Assembly (NCBI RefSeq): GCF_014189455.1 | Contig: NZ_CP050296.1 | Span: forward strand, 1 to 64,000 | Reading direction: 5' to 3' | Origin: Mesorhizobium huakuii | GTDB lineage: Bacteria > Pseudomonadota > Alphaproteobacteria > Rhizobiales > Rhizobiaceae | DNA: 64,000 nucleotides | Shown: positions 23,798-31,274 of the stretch, piece after piece | Layout: each line of letters starts with the position of its first letter | Numbering within the stretch: position 1 is the stretch's first letter | Made by a program: the position numbers and the translations under genes | The notes under the pieces: generated by a model | What the model was told of the DNA's origin: nothing | The model's database searches: none | The model's input: only the letters and a program-made list of their open reading frames with translations

Positions 23798-25240
23798 ATG
23801 ACCGCAGAACTATCCGCCGGCGCACCGGATCGCGCCGATGTGTCGGCCAGAGCCTTGCTTCTGCTGCCGCTGACGGTCGCCTGTGGCGTGTTCATGACCA
23901 GCCTCGACCAGAATGTCGTGGTGACGGCGCTGCCCGGCATCGGTGAAAGCCTCGCCCGACCGCCGAGCCAGCTCGGCCTTCTGATCACCGTCTATGTCGC
24001 CAGCCTGATCATCTCTATGCCGCTCGGCGGCTGGGCCGCCGACCGCTTCGGCCTGCGCAACGTCTACTGCTTTGCCTTGCTGGTGTTCGCCGGCTCGTCG
24101 GCGCTGTGCGGACTGTCCGACAACATCTGGACGCTGGTCGGCGCCCGCGCGCTGCAGGGATTTGGCGGCGCGCTGATGGGCACGCTCGGCCAGGTCGTCA
24201 TCCTGTCGAGCTTCCCGCGCAACCGGACGCTGAAGATCAATATGTATATTTCGGTGGCCAGCCAGACCGGACCGCTGGTCGGGCCACTCGTCGGCGGCGC
24301 GCTGACCACCTACATTTCCTGGCGCTGGATCTTCTTCATCAATGTGCCGTTCGCTCTGGCGGCTGCGATCCTTGCCGCCTCACTGTTTCCGACCGTGACC
24401 AAGCCCGTGCGCACACGCTTCGATTTTCCAGGCTTCCTGCTGGTCGGCAGCGGCATGATCCTGCTGGTGTTCGGCATGGACTCGCTTGCAGCCAAAGACG
24501 CCGCCGCCGGCATGATCGCCGGTGAGCTGGCGCTGGCGGTCATCATCCTGTCGATCGCCTCGCTCTACTGCCTGCGCGTGCCCAATCCCCTACTCGACCT
24601 CAAGCTCCTGCGCATCCGCACCTTCCGCATCTCGTTCCTCACCGGCGGCGGGCTGGACACGATCGGCCTCAGCTCCGTCGCCTTCCTGCTGCCGCTGATG
24701 TTCCAGCTCGGTTTCGGCATGAGTGCGGTGCAGGCGGGATCGCTGACCTTCGTTGCTGCGCTCGGCTCGGTGATCATGCGTTTCTTCATGCCGCGCGTCC
24801 TCAACCGGTTCGGCTTCCGCCGCGTGCTGGTCTTCAACACGCCGTTCGTGGCCGCCATGGTTGCCGGCTTCGCCTTGATGCAGGCGACGACGCCGGTCTG
24901 GATCGTGCTTGGCTATATCTTTGCTTTCGGCGTCTTTCGCTCCATACAATGGGCGTCGACCGGTAACCTCGCCTATTCCGACATCGCCCCCGAACAGCTC
25001 GCCCGCTTCAGCGCCCTCTATTACATACTCTGGCAGCTCGCGGTGGCGGTCAGTGTCGGGCTGGCGGCAGCGATGCTGTCGTTCCTGGCCGGCGGCGGGC
25101 CTGCCGTGACCAATGATTTCCGCATCCTGTTCGCGGTCGAGGGCGTCATCACGCTCTGCGCGCTGCTTGCCTACCTCAAGCTGACGCCGCAGGACGGCGC
25201 CCATGTCAGCGGGCACGGCCTGCAGATGAATACCGAATAA
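23798..25240 (+). CDS. MFS transporter, DHA2 (14-helix EmrB/QacA) family
   Basis: This is a 480-residue inner-membrane protein with about fourteen hydrophobic segments. The MFS signature between helices 2 and 3 (GWAADRFGLRNVY) and the antiporter-type segment SQTGPLVGPLVGGALTTYISWRWIFFINVPF (motif C region and following helix) identify the DHA2 drug:proton antiporter family. I favour ATG 23798 (MTAELSAG); the frame extends to 23711 but that part is low-complexity and hydrophilic. It follows soxG by 174 bases on the same strand with no visible terminator, so read-through is possible. The exported substrate is unknown, although export of a toxic amine or aldehyde cannot be excluded. Confidence 0.88.
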   Translation: MTAELSAGAPDRADVSARALLLLPLTVACGVFMTSLDQNVVVTALPGIGESLARPPSQLGLLITVYVASLIISMPLGGWAADRFGLRNVYCFALLVFAGSSALCGLSDNIWTLVGARALQGFGGALMGTLGQVVILSSFPRNRTLKINMYISVASQTGPLVGPLVGGALTTYISWRWIFFINVPFALAAAILAASLFPTVTKPVRTRFDFPGFLLVGSGMILLVFGMDSLAAKDAAAGMIAGELALAVIILSIASLYCLRVPNPLLDLKLLRIRTFRISFLTGGGLDTIGLSSVAFLLPLMFQLGFGMSAVQAGSLTFVAALGSVIMRFFMPRVLNRFGFRRVLVFNTPFVAAMVAGFALMQATTPVWIVLGYIFAFGVFRSIQWASTGNLAYSDIAPEQLARFSALYYILWQLAVAVSVGLAAAMLSFLAGGGPAVTNDFRILFAVEGVITLCALLAYLKLTPQDGAHVSGHGLQMNTE

Positions 25241-25250
25241 GGCATGCCGC

Positions 25251-25955
25251 CTATTCGCTGAACGTCACCCACTCTTCCAGCGGCACGCGGTCGGTGCGGA
25301 AGGCGTTTTCCGGCTTGGACGTGTCCTCATAGCCGAGTGCCATGCCGCAGACGACGATCTCCTCATCGGGAATGTTGAGCACCGGCCGGATCTGCCGGTG
25401 ATAGGGCGCGAAGGCGGCCTGCGGGCAGGTGTGCAGGCCCCTGCCCCGCGCCGCGACCATGATGTTCTGCAGGAACATGCCGTAGTCGATCCACGAGCCC
25501 TGGTTGAGGCGGCGATCGATGGTGAAGATCATGCCGATCGGCGCGTCGAAGAAGACGAAGTTGCGGTCATGCTGGGCACGCATCTTGTCGACCTCGCGGC
25601 GGCCAATGCCAAGCGCACCATAGAGGCCGAAACCGTTGGCACGGCGGCGCGTAAGATAAGGCTCGAAGAACTGGGTGGGATAGTAGCGATACTCGTCCCA
25701 GTCAGCCTTTTCGGCGCGGATACCGGAATTCAGGATAGCATCCGATATCTGTTGCTTGGTCTCGCCCTTGGTGACGTAGACCCGCCATGGCTGCATGTTG
25801 GTGCCAGACGGCGCGCGTGCCGCAACGGCCAGAATGTCGCGGATGGTGTCGTCGTCGATCATGTCGGGCAGAAACGCGCGCACCGAACGGCGCGACAGGA
25901 TCGCCTCGTCGACGATCTCGGCCTCATCCGCGATTCGAGCCTTCTTTTCCAACAT
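25251..25955 (-). CDS. Nitroreductase-family FMN oxidoreductase
   Basis: This 234-residue flavoprotein is of the nitroreductase family. The FMN-phosphate contacts SRRSVRAF (about residues 21-28) and the ARAPSGTNMQPWRVYV motif (about 46-61) are clear, as is the C-terminal GMALGYED. These enzymes reduce nitro or quinone compounds with NAD(P)H; the natural substrate here is unknown. The ATG at 25955 (MLEKKARI) is chosen over 26084 because the extension is not family-like and would overlap the intergenic operator region. It is convergent with the MFS gene (ten bases between stops) and divergent from the XRE-cupin regulator, which could control it. Confidence 0.85.
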   Translation of the reverse strand: MLEKKARIADEAEIVDEAILSRRSVRAFLPDMIDDDTIRDILAVAARAPSGTNMQPWRVYVTKGETKQQISDAILNSGIRAEKADWDEYRYYPTQFFEPYLTRRRANGFGLYGALGIGRREVDKMRAQHDRNFVFFDAPIGMIFTIDRRLNQGSWIDYGMFLQNIMVAARGRGLHTCPQAAFAPYHRQIRPVLNIPDEEIVVCGMALGYEDTSKPENAFRTDRVPLEEWVTFSE

Positions 25956-26077
25956 GGGCCGTCCCTTAGCCTTTGTGTCGATCGGACGTCCCCACTCGCC
26001 GCTCGCGGCCGAGCCTTTGCATGAACCGTCAAAATCCTGCAAGCAAATCTTGAGCATTGGTGAAAATCTACTTGATT

Positions 26078-26127
26078 TTTTCATGAGCTTGATCTCTCAT
26101 GAAATTCGGATGGAAATTTTCATGAAA
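26078..26127. promoter_or_regulatory. Three TCATGA boxes, putative operator for the XRE-cupin regulator
   Basis: TCATGA palindromes occur at 26081-26086, 26097-26102 and 26120-26125. The last is part of the perfect ten-base palindrome TTTCATGAAA (26118-26127) that touches the regulator's own ATG. They sit in a short AT-rich stretch in otherwise GC-rich DNA, between the divergent nitroreductase and regulator genes. Autoregulation is inferred. Confidence 0.45.
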
Positions 26128-26723
26128 TGAGCGTCCTGCCTTCCACTACCCCGCGAACATTGCAGGGACCTGACGAACGCGTGCTGGCCAGCGATATCAG
26201 GGCGCTGCGCCGGGCACGCGGGCTGACGCTCGCCGAGATCGCCCTGAAACTCGGCCGCTCGGTCGGCTGGGTCAGCCAGGTCGAACGCGGCCTGTCGACG
26301 CCGTCGCTCAGCGATCTCAGGGCCTTCGCCGAGCTGTTCGGCGTGCCGATCAGCCTGTTCTTCAGCCATGACGTACCGGTCGAGAGCGAGCGCGGCGTGG
26401 TGGTGCGGGCCGGCAGGCGCCGCACGCTTGGCACCAGCGAATCCGGCCTGGTGGAAGAACTCCTGTCGCCCGATCTCGGTGGTAGCTTCGAGATGGTGCG
26501 CTCGATCTTCGCGCCGGGCGCGGAGATGAAGACCCAGCAGCTGCGGCCGACCGAGGAAGCCGGCTATCTCGCCTCGGGCATTTTCGAGATCGAGATAGCT
26601 GGTATCTGGCACCGGCTCGGCGAAGGTGATTCCTTCCGCTTCGAAGGCAAGCCCTATCGCTGGCGCAATCCAGGCACCGAGCCGGCGGTTGTCATCTGGG
26701 TGGTTTCGCCACCGGTTTATTGA
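26127..26723 (+). CDS. XRE-family regulator with C-terminal cupin domain
   Basis: This 198-residue transcription factor has an XRE/lambda-Cro helix-turn-helix at about residues 20-77 (LTLAEIALKLGRSVGWVSQVERG) and a C-terminal cupin sensor at about 115-195 (EEAGYLASGIFEIEI, then WHRLGEGDSFRFEGKPYRWRNPG). Regulators of this PuuR/HipB-like class often sense amines or amino acids and repress adjacent catabolic operons. The next gene, a dimethylglycine-dehydrogenase-like protein, starts 22 bases after its stop on the same strand, so it heads and probably controls the 26127-33718 operon. Three TCATGA palindromes, one overlapping its start codon, are candidate operators. Confidence 0.86.
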   Translation: MSVLPSTTPRTLQGPDERVLASDIRALRRARGLTLAEIALKLGRSVGWVSQVERGLSTPSLSDLRAFAELFGVPISLFFSHDVPVESERGVVVRAGRRRTLGTSESGLVEELLSPDLGGSFEMVRSIFAPGAEMKTQQLRPTEEAGYLASGIFEIEIAGIWHRLGEGDSFRFEGKPYRWRNPGTEPAVVIWVVSPPVY

Positions 26724-26744
26724 AATAAGACTTGGGAGAACAAC

Positions 26745-29198
26745 ATGGCGGGTTTGCCGAGCACGGCGCGCGTGGTGATCATCGGAGGTGGCGTTGTCGG
26801 CACCTCCTCGCTCTATCATCTTGCCAAAGCGGGCTGGACCGACTGCGTGCTCTTGGAAAAGAACGAGCTGACCTCAGGCTCGACCTGGCATGCCGCCGGC
26901 AATGTGCCGACCTTCTCCTCGTCCTGGTCGCTGATGAACATGCAGCGCTATTCGACCGAGCTCTACCGGGGCCTCGCCGACGCGGTCGACTATCCCATGA
27001 ACTATCACGTCACCGGCTCGCTGCGTCTCGCCCACTCCTGGGAGCGGATGCAGGAATTCCAGCGTGCCAAGGGTATGGGCCGCTACCAGGGCATGGACAT
27101 CGACGTGGTCGGCGTCGACGAGATCAAGCTGCGCTATCCCTTCATCGAGACGCACGACCTGAAGGGCGCGCTCTATGACCCGAGCGACGGCGACATCGAT
27201 CCGGCGCAGTTGACCCAGGCGCTGGCCAAGGGCGCGCGCGATTTGGGCGCCAAGATCATCCGCTTCTGTCCTGTGTCAGGCGTGCGCCGCGAGAAGGACG
27301 AATGGGTGGTGGCCACGCCGCAGGGCGAGATCCGCTGCGAAATCGTCGTCAATGCCGCCGGTTACCGTGCCGCCGAGGTCGGCAGGATGTTCGGCCGCGA
27401 AGTGCCGATGATGGTGATGAGTCACCAATACATCCTGTTCGAGGAAATCCCCGAACTCGCCGCCTGGTCGAAGGAACAGGGCAAGAAACTGCCGCTGCTG
27501 CGCGATGTCGATACGTCCTATTATCTGCGCCAGGAAAAGGCCGGCATGAATCTCGGCCCCTATGAGCGCAATTGCCGCGCCCATTGGGCCACCCCTGGCG
27601 ATCCGATGCCGGAGGATTTTTCCTTCCAGCTCTTCCCCGACGATCTCGACCGGCTGGAACATTACCTGGCCGACGCCGTCGCCCGCGTGCCGATCCTGGG
27701 CACCGCCGGTCTGTCCAAGGTCATCAATGGCCCGATCCCCTATGCGCCGGACGGCAATCCGCTGATCGGGCCGATGCCTGGCGTGCCCAATGCCTTCGAG
27801 GCCTGCGTCTTCACCTTCGGCATTGCGCAAGGCGGCGGCGCCGGCAAGGTGCTGGCCGAATGGGTGACGCAAGGCCAGACGGAATGGGACATGTGGTCCT
27901 GCGATCCGCGCCGCTTCACGTCCTTTGCCTCGGCGCCGGACTATTGCGTCGCCAAGGGTCTGGAAATCTACGGCAATGAATACGCCATCCAGTTCCCACG
28001 CCACGCATGGCCGGAGGGGCGCGACCGGAAACTGTCGCCGATCCACGATCGCATCAAGGCGTTCGGCGGCCGCTTCGATGCCTATAATGGCTGGGAGCGC
28101 GCCACCTGGTACGCGAAAGACGGCGACGACATTTCCGAGGAAGCCACGCTGACCTTCCGCCGCGACGGGCCCTGGCAGCATCGCGTGCGCGAGGAGTGCC
28201 TGGCCGTGCGCGACGCCGCCGGCATACTCGACCTGCCCGGCTTCTCACGCTTCAACCTGGAGGGCCCCGGCGCCGCCGAATGGCTGAGCCTGCAGGTCAC
28301 CGGATTGGTGCCGAAGCCCGGCCGCATCGGCTTGGTCTACTTCGCCGACGACAAGGGCCGCATCGTCACCGAAATGTCCGTCGTGCGCCACAGCGAGGAT
28401 CAGATGACGCTGATCACCGCGGCGGTCGCGCAATGGCACGATTTCGAATGGCTGAAATCGCGCATGCCCAGGGATGCGGCCTTTACGCTGACCGACCGCA
28501 CAGAGGACTATTCCACCCAGATCCTGGCCGGCCCCAACTCGCGGAAAATCCTCGCCGATGTCTGCGACGCCGACCTCACTCTGCCCTGGCTGACACATCA
28601 GGAAACGAAGATCGCCGGCCGCTGGGCGAAGCTGGTGCGCGTGTCCTTCGCCGGCGAACTCGGCTGGGAAATCCACACCAAGGTCGGCGACACCGCCGCC
28701 ATCTTCGACGCCATCTGGGCGGCCGGTCAGAAGCACGGGCTGAAGCCGTTCGGTATGTATGCGCTGGATTCGCTCAGGCTGGAAAAAGGCTACCGCACCT
28801 GGAAGGGCGATCTGTCGACCGACTATTCCATCCTGCAGGGCGGGCTGGAGCGCTTCGTCAAATGGGAGAAGCCCGACTTCCGCGGCAAGGCCGCACTTCA
28901 GAACGAAAAGCAGCAAGGCGTGAAGAAGCGTTTCGTCACGCTGGTGGTCGAGAACCCCGGCGATTGCGATGCGCCCTACATGTCGACGCTGTGGCATGGC
29001 GGCCAGATCGTCGGCGAGACCACCTCAGGCGGCTGGGGCCATCGCGTCGACAAGTCCATCGCGCTCGGCATGCTGCGGATGGATTTGACCGAGCCCGGCA
29101 CCTCAGTCGAGGTCGAAATCTTCGGCGACCGTTTCCAGGCGGTGGTGCAGAAGGATGAGCCGCTCTGGGATCCCAGAAACGAAAGGCTGCGCGCATGA
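26745..29198 (+). CDS. Dimethylglycine/sarcosine dehydrogenase-like FAD-GcvT protein (copy 1)
   Basis: This 817-residue protein combines an N-terminal DAO-type FAD domain (VVIIGGGVVGTSSLYHLAK, residues 10-28; GSTWHAAG with His49, the position covalently linked to FAD in mammalian DMGDH) with an FAO_M segment and a C-terminal folate-binding GcvT domain from about residue 420 (FAGELGWEIHTK, then the GERF-like FGDRFQAVV tail). Such enzymes oxidise N-methyl groups of dimethylglycine or sarcosine and deliver formaldehyde to tetrahydrofolate. It follows the XRE-cupin regulator and its TGA overlaps the next ATG (ATGA). Only modestly similar to the second copy at 31271, so the two may have different N-methyl substrates. 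The substrate is inferred from the family. Confidence 0.88.
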   Translation: MAGLPSTARVVIIGGGVVGTSSLYHLAKAGWTDCVLLEKNELTSGSTWHAAGNVPTFSSSWSLMNMQRYSTELYRGLADAVDYPMNYHVTGSLRLAHSWERMQEFQRAKGMGRYQGMDIDVVGVDEIKLRYPFIETHDLKGALYDPSDGDIDPAQLTQALAKGARDLGAKIIRFCPVSGVRREKDEWVVATPQGEIRCEIVVNAAGYRAAEVGRMFGREVPMMVMSHQYILFEEIPELAAWSKEQGKKLPLLRDVDTSYYLRQEKAGMNLGPYERNCRAHWATPGDPMPEDFSFQLFPDDLDRLEHYLADAVARVPILGTAGLSKVINGPIPYAPDGNPLIGPMPGVPNAFEACVFTFGIAQGGGAGKVLAEWVTQGQTEWDMWSCDPRRFTSFASAPDYCVAKGLEIYGNEYAIQFPRHAWPEGRDRKLSPIHDRIKAFGGRFDAYNGWERATWYAKDGDDISEEATLTFRRDGPWQHRVREECLAVRDAAGILDLPGFSRFNLEGPGAAEWLSLQVTGLVPKPGRIGLVYFADDKGRIVTEMSVVRHSEDQMTLITAAVAQWHDFEWLKSRMPRDAAFTLTDRTEDYSTQILAGPNSRKILADVCDADLTLPWLTHQETKIAGRWAKLVRVSFAGELGWEIHTKVGDTAAIFDAIWAAGQKHGLKPFGMYALDSLRLEKGYRTWKGDLSTDYSILQGGLERFVKWEKPDFRGKAALQNEKQQGVKKRFVTLVVENPGDCDAPYMSTLWHGGQIVGETTSGGWGHRVDKSIALGMLRMDLTEPGTSVEVEIFGDRFQAVVQKDEPLWDPRNERLRA

Positions 29199-30100
29199 AG
29201 AATGTCATCCTCACCGATGGTGGCATGGGCCAGGAACTGGTCCGCCGCAGCAAATCCGAGCCGACGCCATTGTGGTCGGCCAGGGTGCTGATCGACGAAC
29301 CCGATCTGGTGCGTGACCTCCACGCGGAATTCATCCGCGCCGGCGCGCGCGTCATCACCATCAACACCTATTCGGCGACACCTGAGCGCCTGGCGCGCGA
29401 GGGCGCCGAGGAGCTGTTCAAGCCGCTGCAGAGGCGCGGCATCGAGCTGGCCAGGCAGGCTCGCGACGAAGCCGGCGACGCAGCGGTCGCCGGCTGCCTG
29501 TCACCGCTTTTCGGCAGCTACGCCCCGGCGCTGATCATTTCCTACAAGGAGACGCTCGACATCTACCGCCGCATCGTTGCTGAGCAGGCGGATGGCGTCG
29601 ATCTCTTCCTGTGCGAGACCATGGCCTCGGCCAATGAGGCGCGCGCTGCCGTCACCGCCGCCTCGGAAAGCGGCAAGCCGGTCTGGGTGTCGTGGACGCT
29701 CGCCGATCATGGCGCACCGCGGCTGCGCAGCGGCGAAACAATCGCCGCCGCGGCCAGCGCGCTCGATGGCCTGCCGATAGCGGCGCGGCTGCTCAACTGC
29801 TGCCGGCCGGAAGCGATCGCCGCCGCCTTGCCTGAACTGATCGATCTCGGCGGCCCGGTCGGCGCCTATGCCAATGGCTTCACCTCCACTGAGGCGCTCA
29901 AGCACGGCGGTACCGTCGATGTGCTGCACGCCCGCCACGACCTCGGCCCGGACGCCTATGCCGAGCAGGCGATCGGTTGGGTGGAGGCAGGTGCCGACAT
30001 CGTCGGCGGCTGTTGCGAAGTCGGACCGCCGCACATTGCCGCGCTGCGCGACCGACTGCAGCAGGATGGTTACGAAATTTCGGGAGTTTTGCATGCCTAG
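29195..30100 (+). CDS. Homocysteine S-methyltransferase family protein
   Basis: This 301-residue TIM-barrel protein is of the homocysteine S-methyltransferase family (BHMT/MmuM type). The start MKNVILTDGGMGQEL is characteristic, and the zinc site is complete: one cysteine in LNCCRPE (about 193-199) and the Cys-Cys pair in GGCCEVGP (about 271-278). The methyl donor could be glycine betaine, S-methylmethionine or another onium compound. Placement between two dimethylglycine-dehydrogenase-like genes makes betaine a good candidate, because betaine:homocysteine methyl transfer yields dimethylglycine. This is an inference. The start overlaps the upstream stop by four bases and the 3' end overlaps the aminotransferase by eight. 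Confidence 0.85.
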   Translation: MKNVILTDGGMGQELVRRSKSEPTPLWSARVLIDEPDLVRDLHAEFIRAGARVITINTYSATPERLAREGAEELFKPLQRRGIELARQARDEAGDAAVAGCLSPLFGSYAPALIISYKETLDIYRRIVAEQADGVDLFLCETMASANEARAAVTAASESGKPVWVSWTLADHGAPRLRSGETIAAAASALDGLPIAARLLNCCRPEAIAAALPELIDLGGPVGAYANGFTSTEALKHGGTVDVLHARHDLGPDAYAEQAIGWVEAGADIVGGCCEVGPPHIAALRDRLQQDGYEISGVLHA

Positions 30101-31274
30101 ACCATCGTCGCGCATTTCCGGCATCGTGCCTTCGGGCAAGGATGGCTGGGAAGTCCATTCCGCCGCCTGGGCCCGCAAGGCAGCCGGCGAGGACATCATC
30201 ATGCTGTCGGTCGGCGACCATGATTTCGACACGCCGTCGCAAACGATCGAGGCCTGCGTGGCCGCGGTCCGCGGCAGCAACCACCACTACACGCCGTTGC
30301 CCGGCCTGCCGCGCCTGCGCCAGGCGATGGCGGCAGCCTCCAGCGCCTGTACCGGCGTCGAGACGACGCCTGACCAGGTCATCGCCACGCCAGGCGGCCA
30401 GGCGGCACTTTACGCGGCCGTGCAGGCAGTTCTCGACCAGGGCGACCACGCCATCGTCATTGCCCCTTACTACGCCACCTATCCCAACACGTTCAGCGCC
30501 GCCGGCGCCAGTTTCACCGTCGTCGAGACGCCGGCCGAGGATGGTTTCCAGCCGCACGTCGACATGATCCGCGCGGCACTCAAGCCCAACACACGTGCCA
30601 TCCTGATCAACACGCCGAACAACCCGACAGGTGCGGTCTATTCGCGCGAGCGGCTGGAACAGCTGGCCGAAATCTGCCGCGAGCACGACCTCTGGCTGCT
30701 CTCGGACGAGGTCTACTGGACGCTGGGCGGCGGCGAGCACGTCTCGCCGCGTTCGCTGCCCGGCATGGCCGAGCGCACGCTGGTCATCAATTCCATGTCC
30801 AAGAGCCATGGCATGACCGGCTGGCGCATGGGCTGGCTGACCGGTCCTGAAGCGATGATCACGCTGCTGATCAATCTCAACCTTGTGACCACCTACGGCC
30901 TGCCGGCCTTCATCTCGGTCGCCTGCGCGGAGGCGCTTGAGAACCATTACGGCGTGAAGGACATCGCCGAGCGCTACGCGGCGCGCCGTACCATCTTCCT
31001 CGATGCCGTGCGCGGCATGAACGATGTCAGCGTGCGCGGCTCCGAAGGCGGCATGTATGTGATGCTCGACATATCCGAGGTCGAACCTGACGACGAGAAA
31101 TTCGCCTTCGCCTTCCTCGACAAGGAGAATGTCGGCGTGATGCCCGGCTCCAGCTTCGGCGAAGCCGCCGCCGGCCACATCCGCATCAGCCTCTGCCAGC
31201 CGGAGCCGATTCTCCAAGAAGCAGCACTGCGGCTGCGCCGTTTTGCTTCCAGCTATCGCCGCGAGGCCGCATGA
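30093..31274 (+). CDS. Class I/II PLP-dependent aminotransferase
   Basis: This 393-residue fold-type I aminotransferase is of the aspartate transaminase superfamily. Visible motifs are TPGGQAALYAAVQA (PLP phosphate loop), NTPNNPTGAVYSRE (Asn contacting PLP), LLSDEVYW (Asp pairing with the pyridine nitrogen), the Schiff-base lysine in SMSKSHGMTGWRMGW near residue 235, and the C-terminal RISLCQPE arginine binding the substrate carboxylate. I chose the ATG at 30093, inside the end of the methyltransferase gene; frames starting further upstream are spurious. The amino acid is unknown; transamination of a methionine, homocysteine or glycine product of the same operon is possible. Its stop overlaps the next start (ATGA). 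Confidence 0.86.
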   Translation: MPRPSSRISGIVPSGKDGWEVHSAAWARKAAGEDIIMLSVGDHDFDTPSQTIEACVAAVRGSNHHYTPLPGLPRLRQAMAAASSACTGVETTPDQVIATPGGQAALYAAVQAVLDQGDHAIVIAPYYATYPNTFSAAGASFTVVETPAEDGFQPHVDMIRAALKPNTRAILINTPNNPTGAVYSRERLEQLAEICREHDLWLLSDEVYWTLGGGEHVSPRSLPGMAERTLVINSMSKSHGMTGWRMGWLTGPEAMITLLINLNLVTTYGLPAFISVACAEALENHYGVKDIAERYAARRTIFLDAVRGMNDVSVRGSEGGMYVMLDISEVEPDDEKFAFAFLDKENVGVMPGSSFGEAAAGHIRISLCQPEPILQEAALRLRRFASSYRREAA

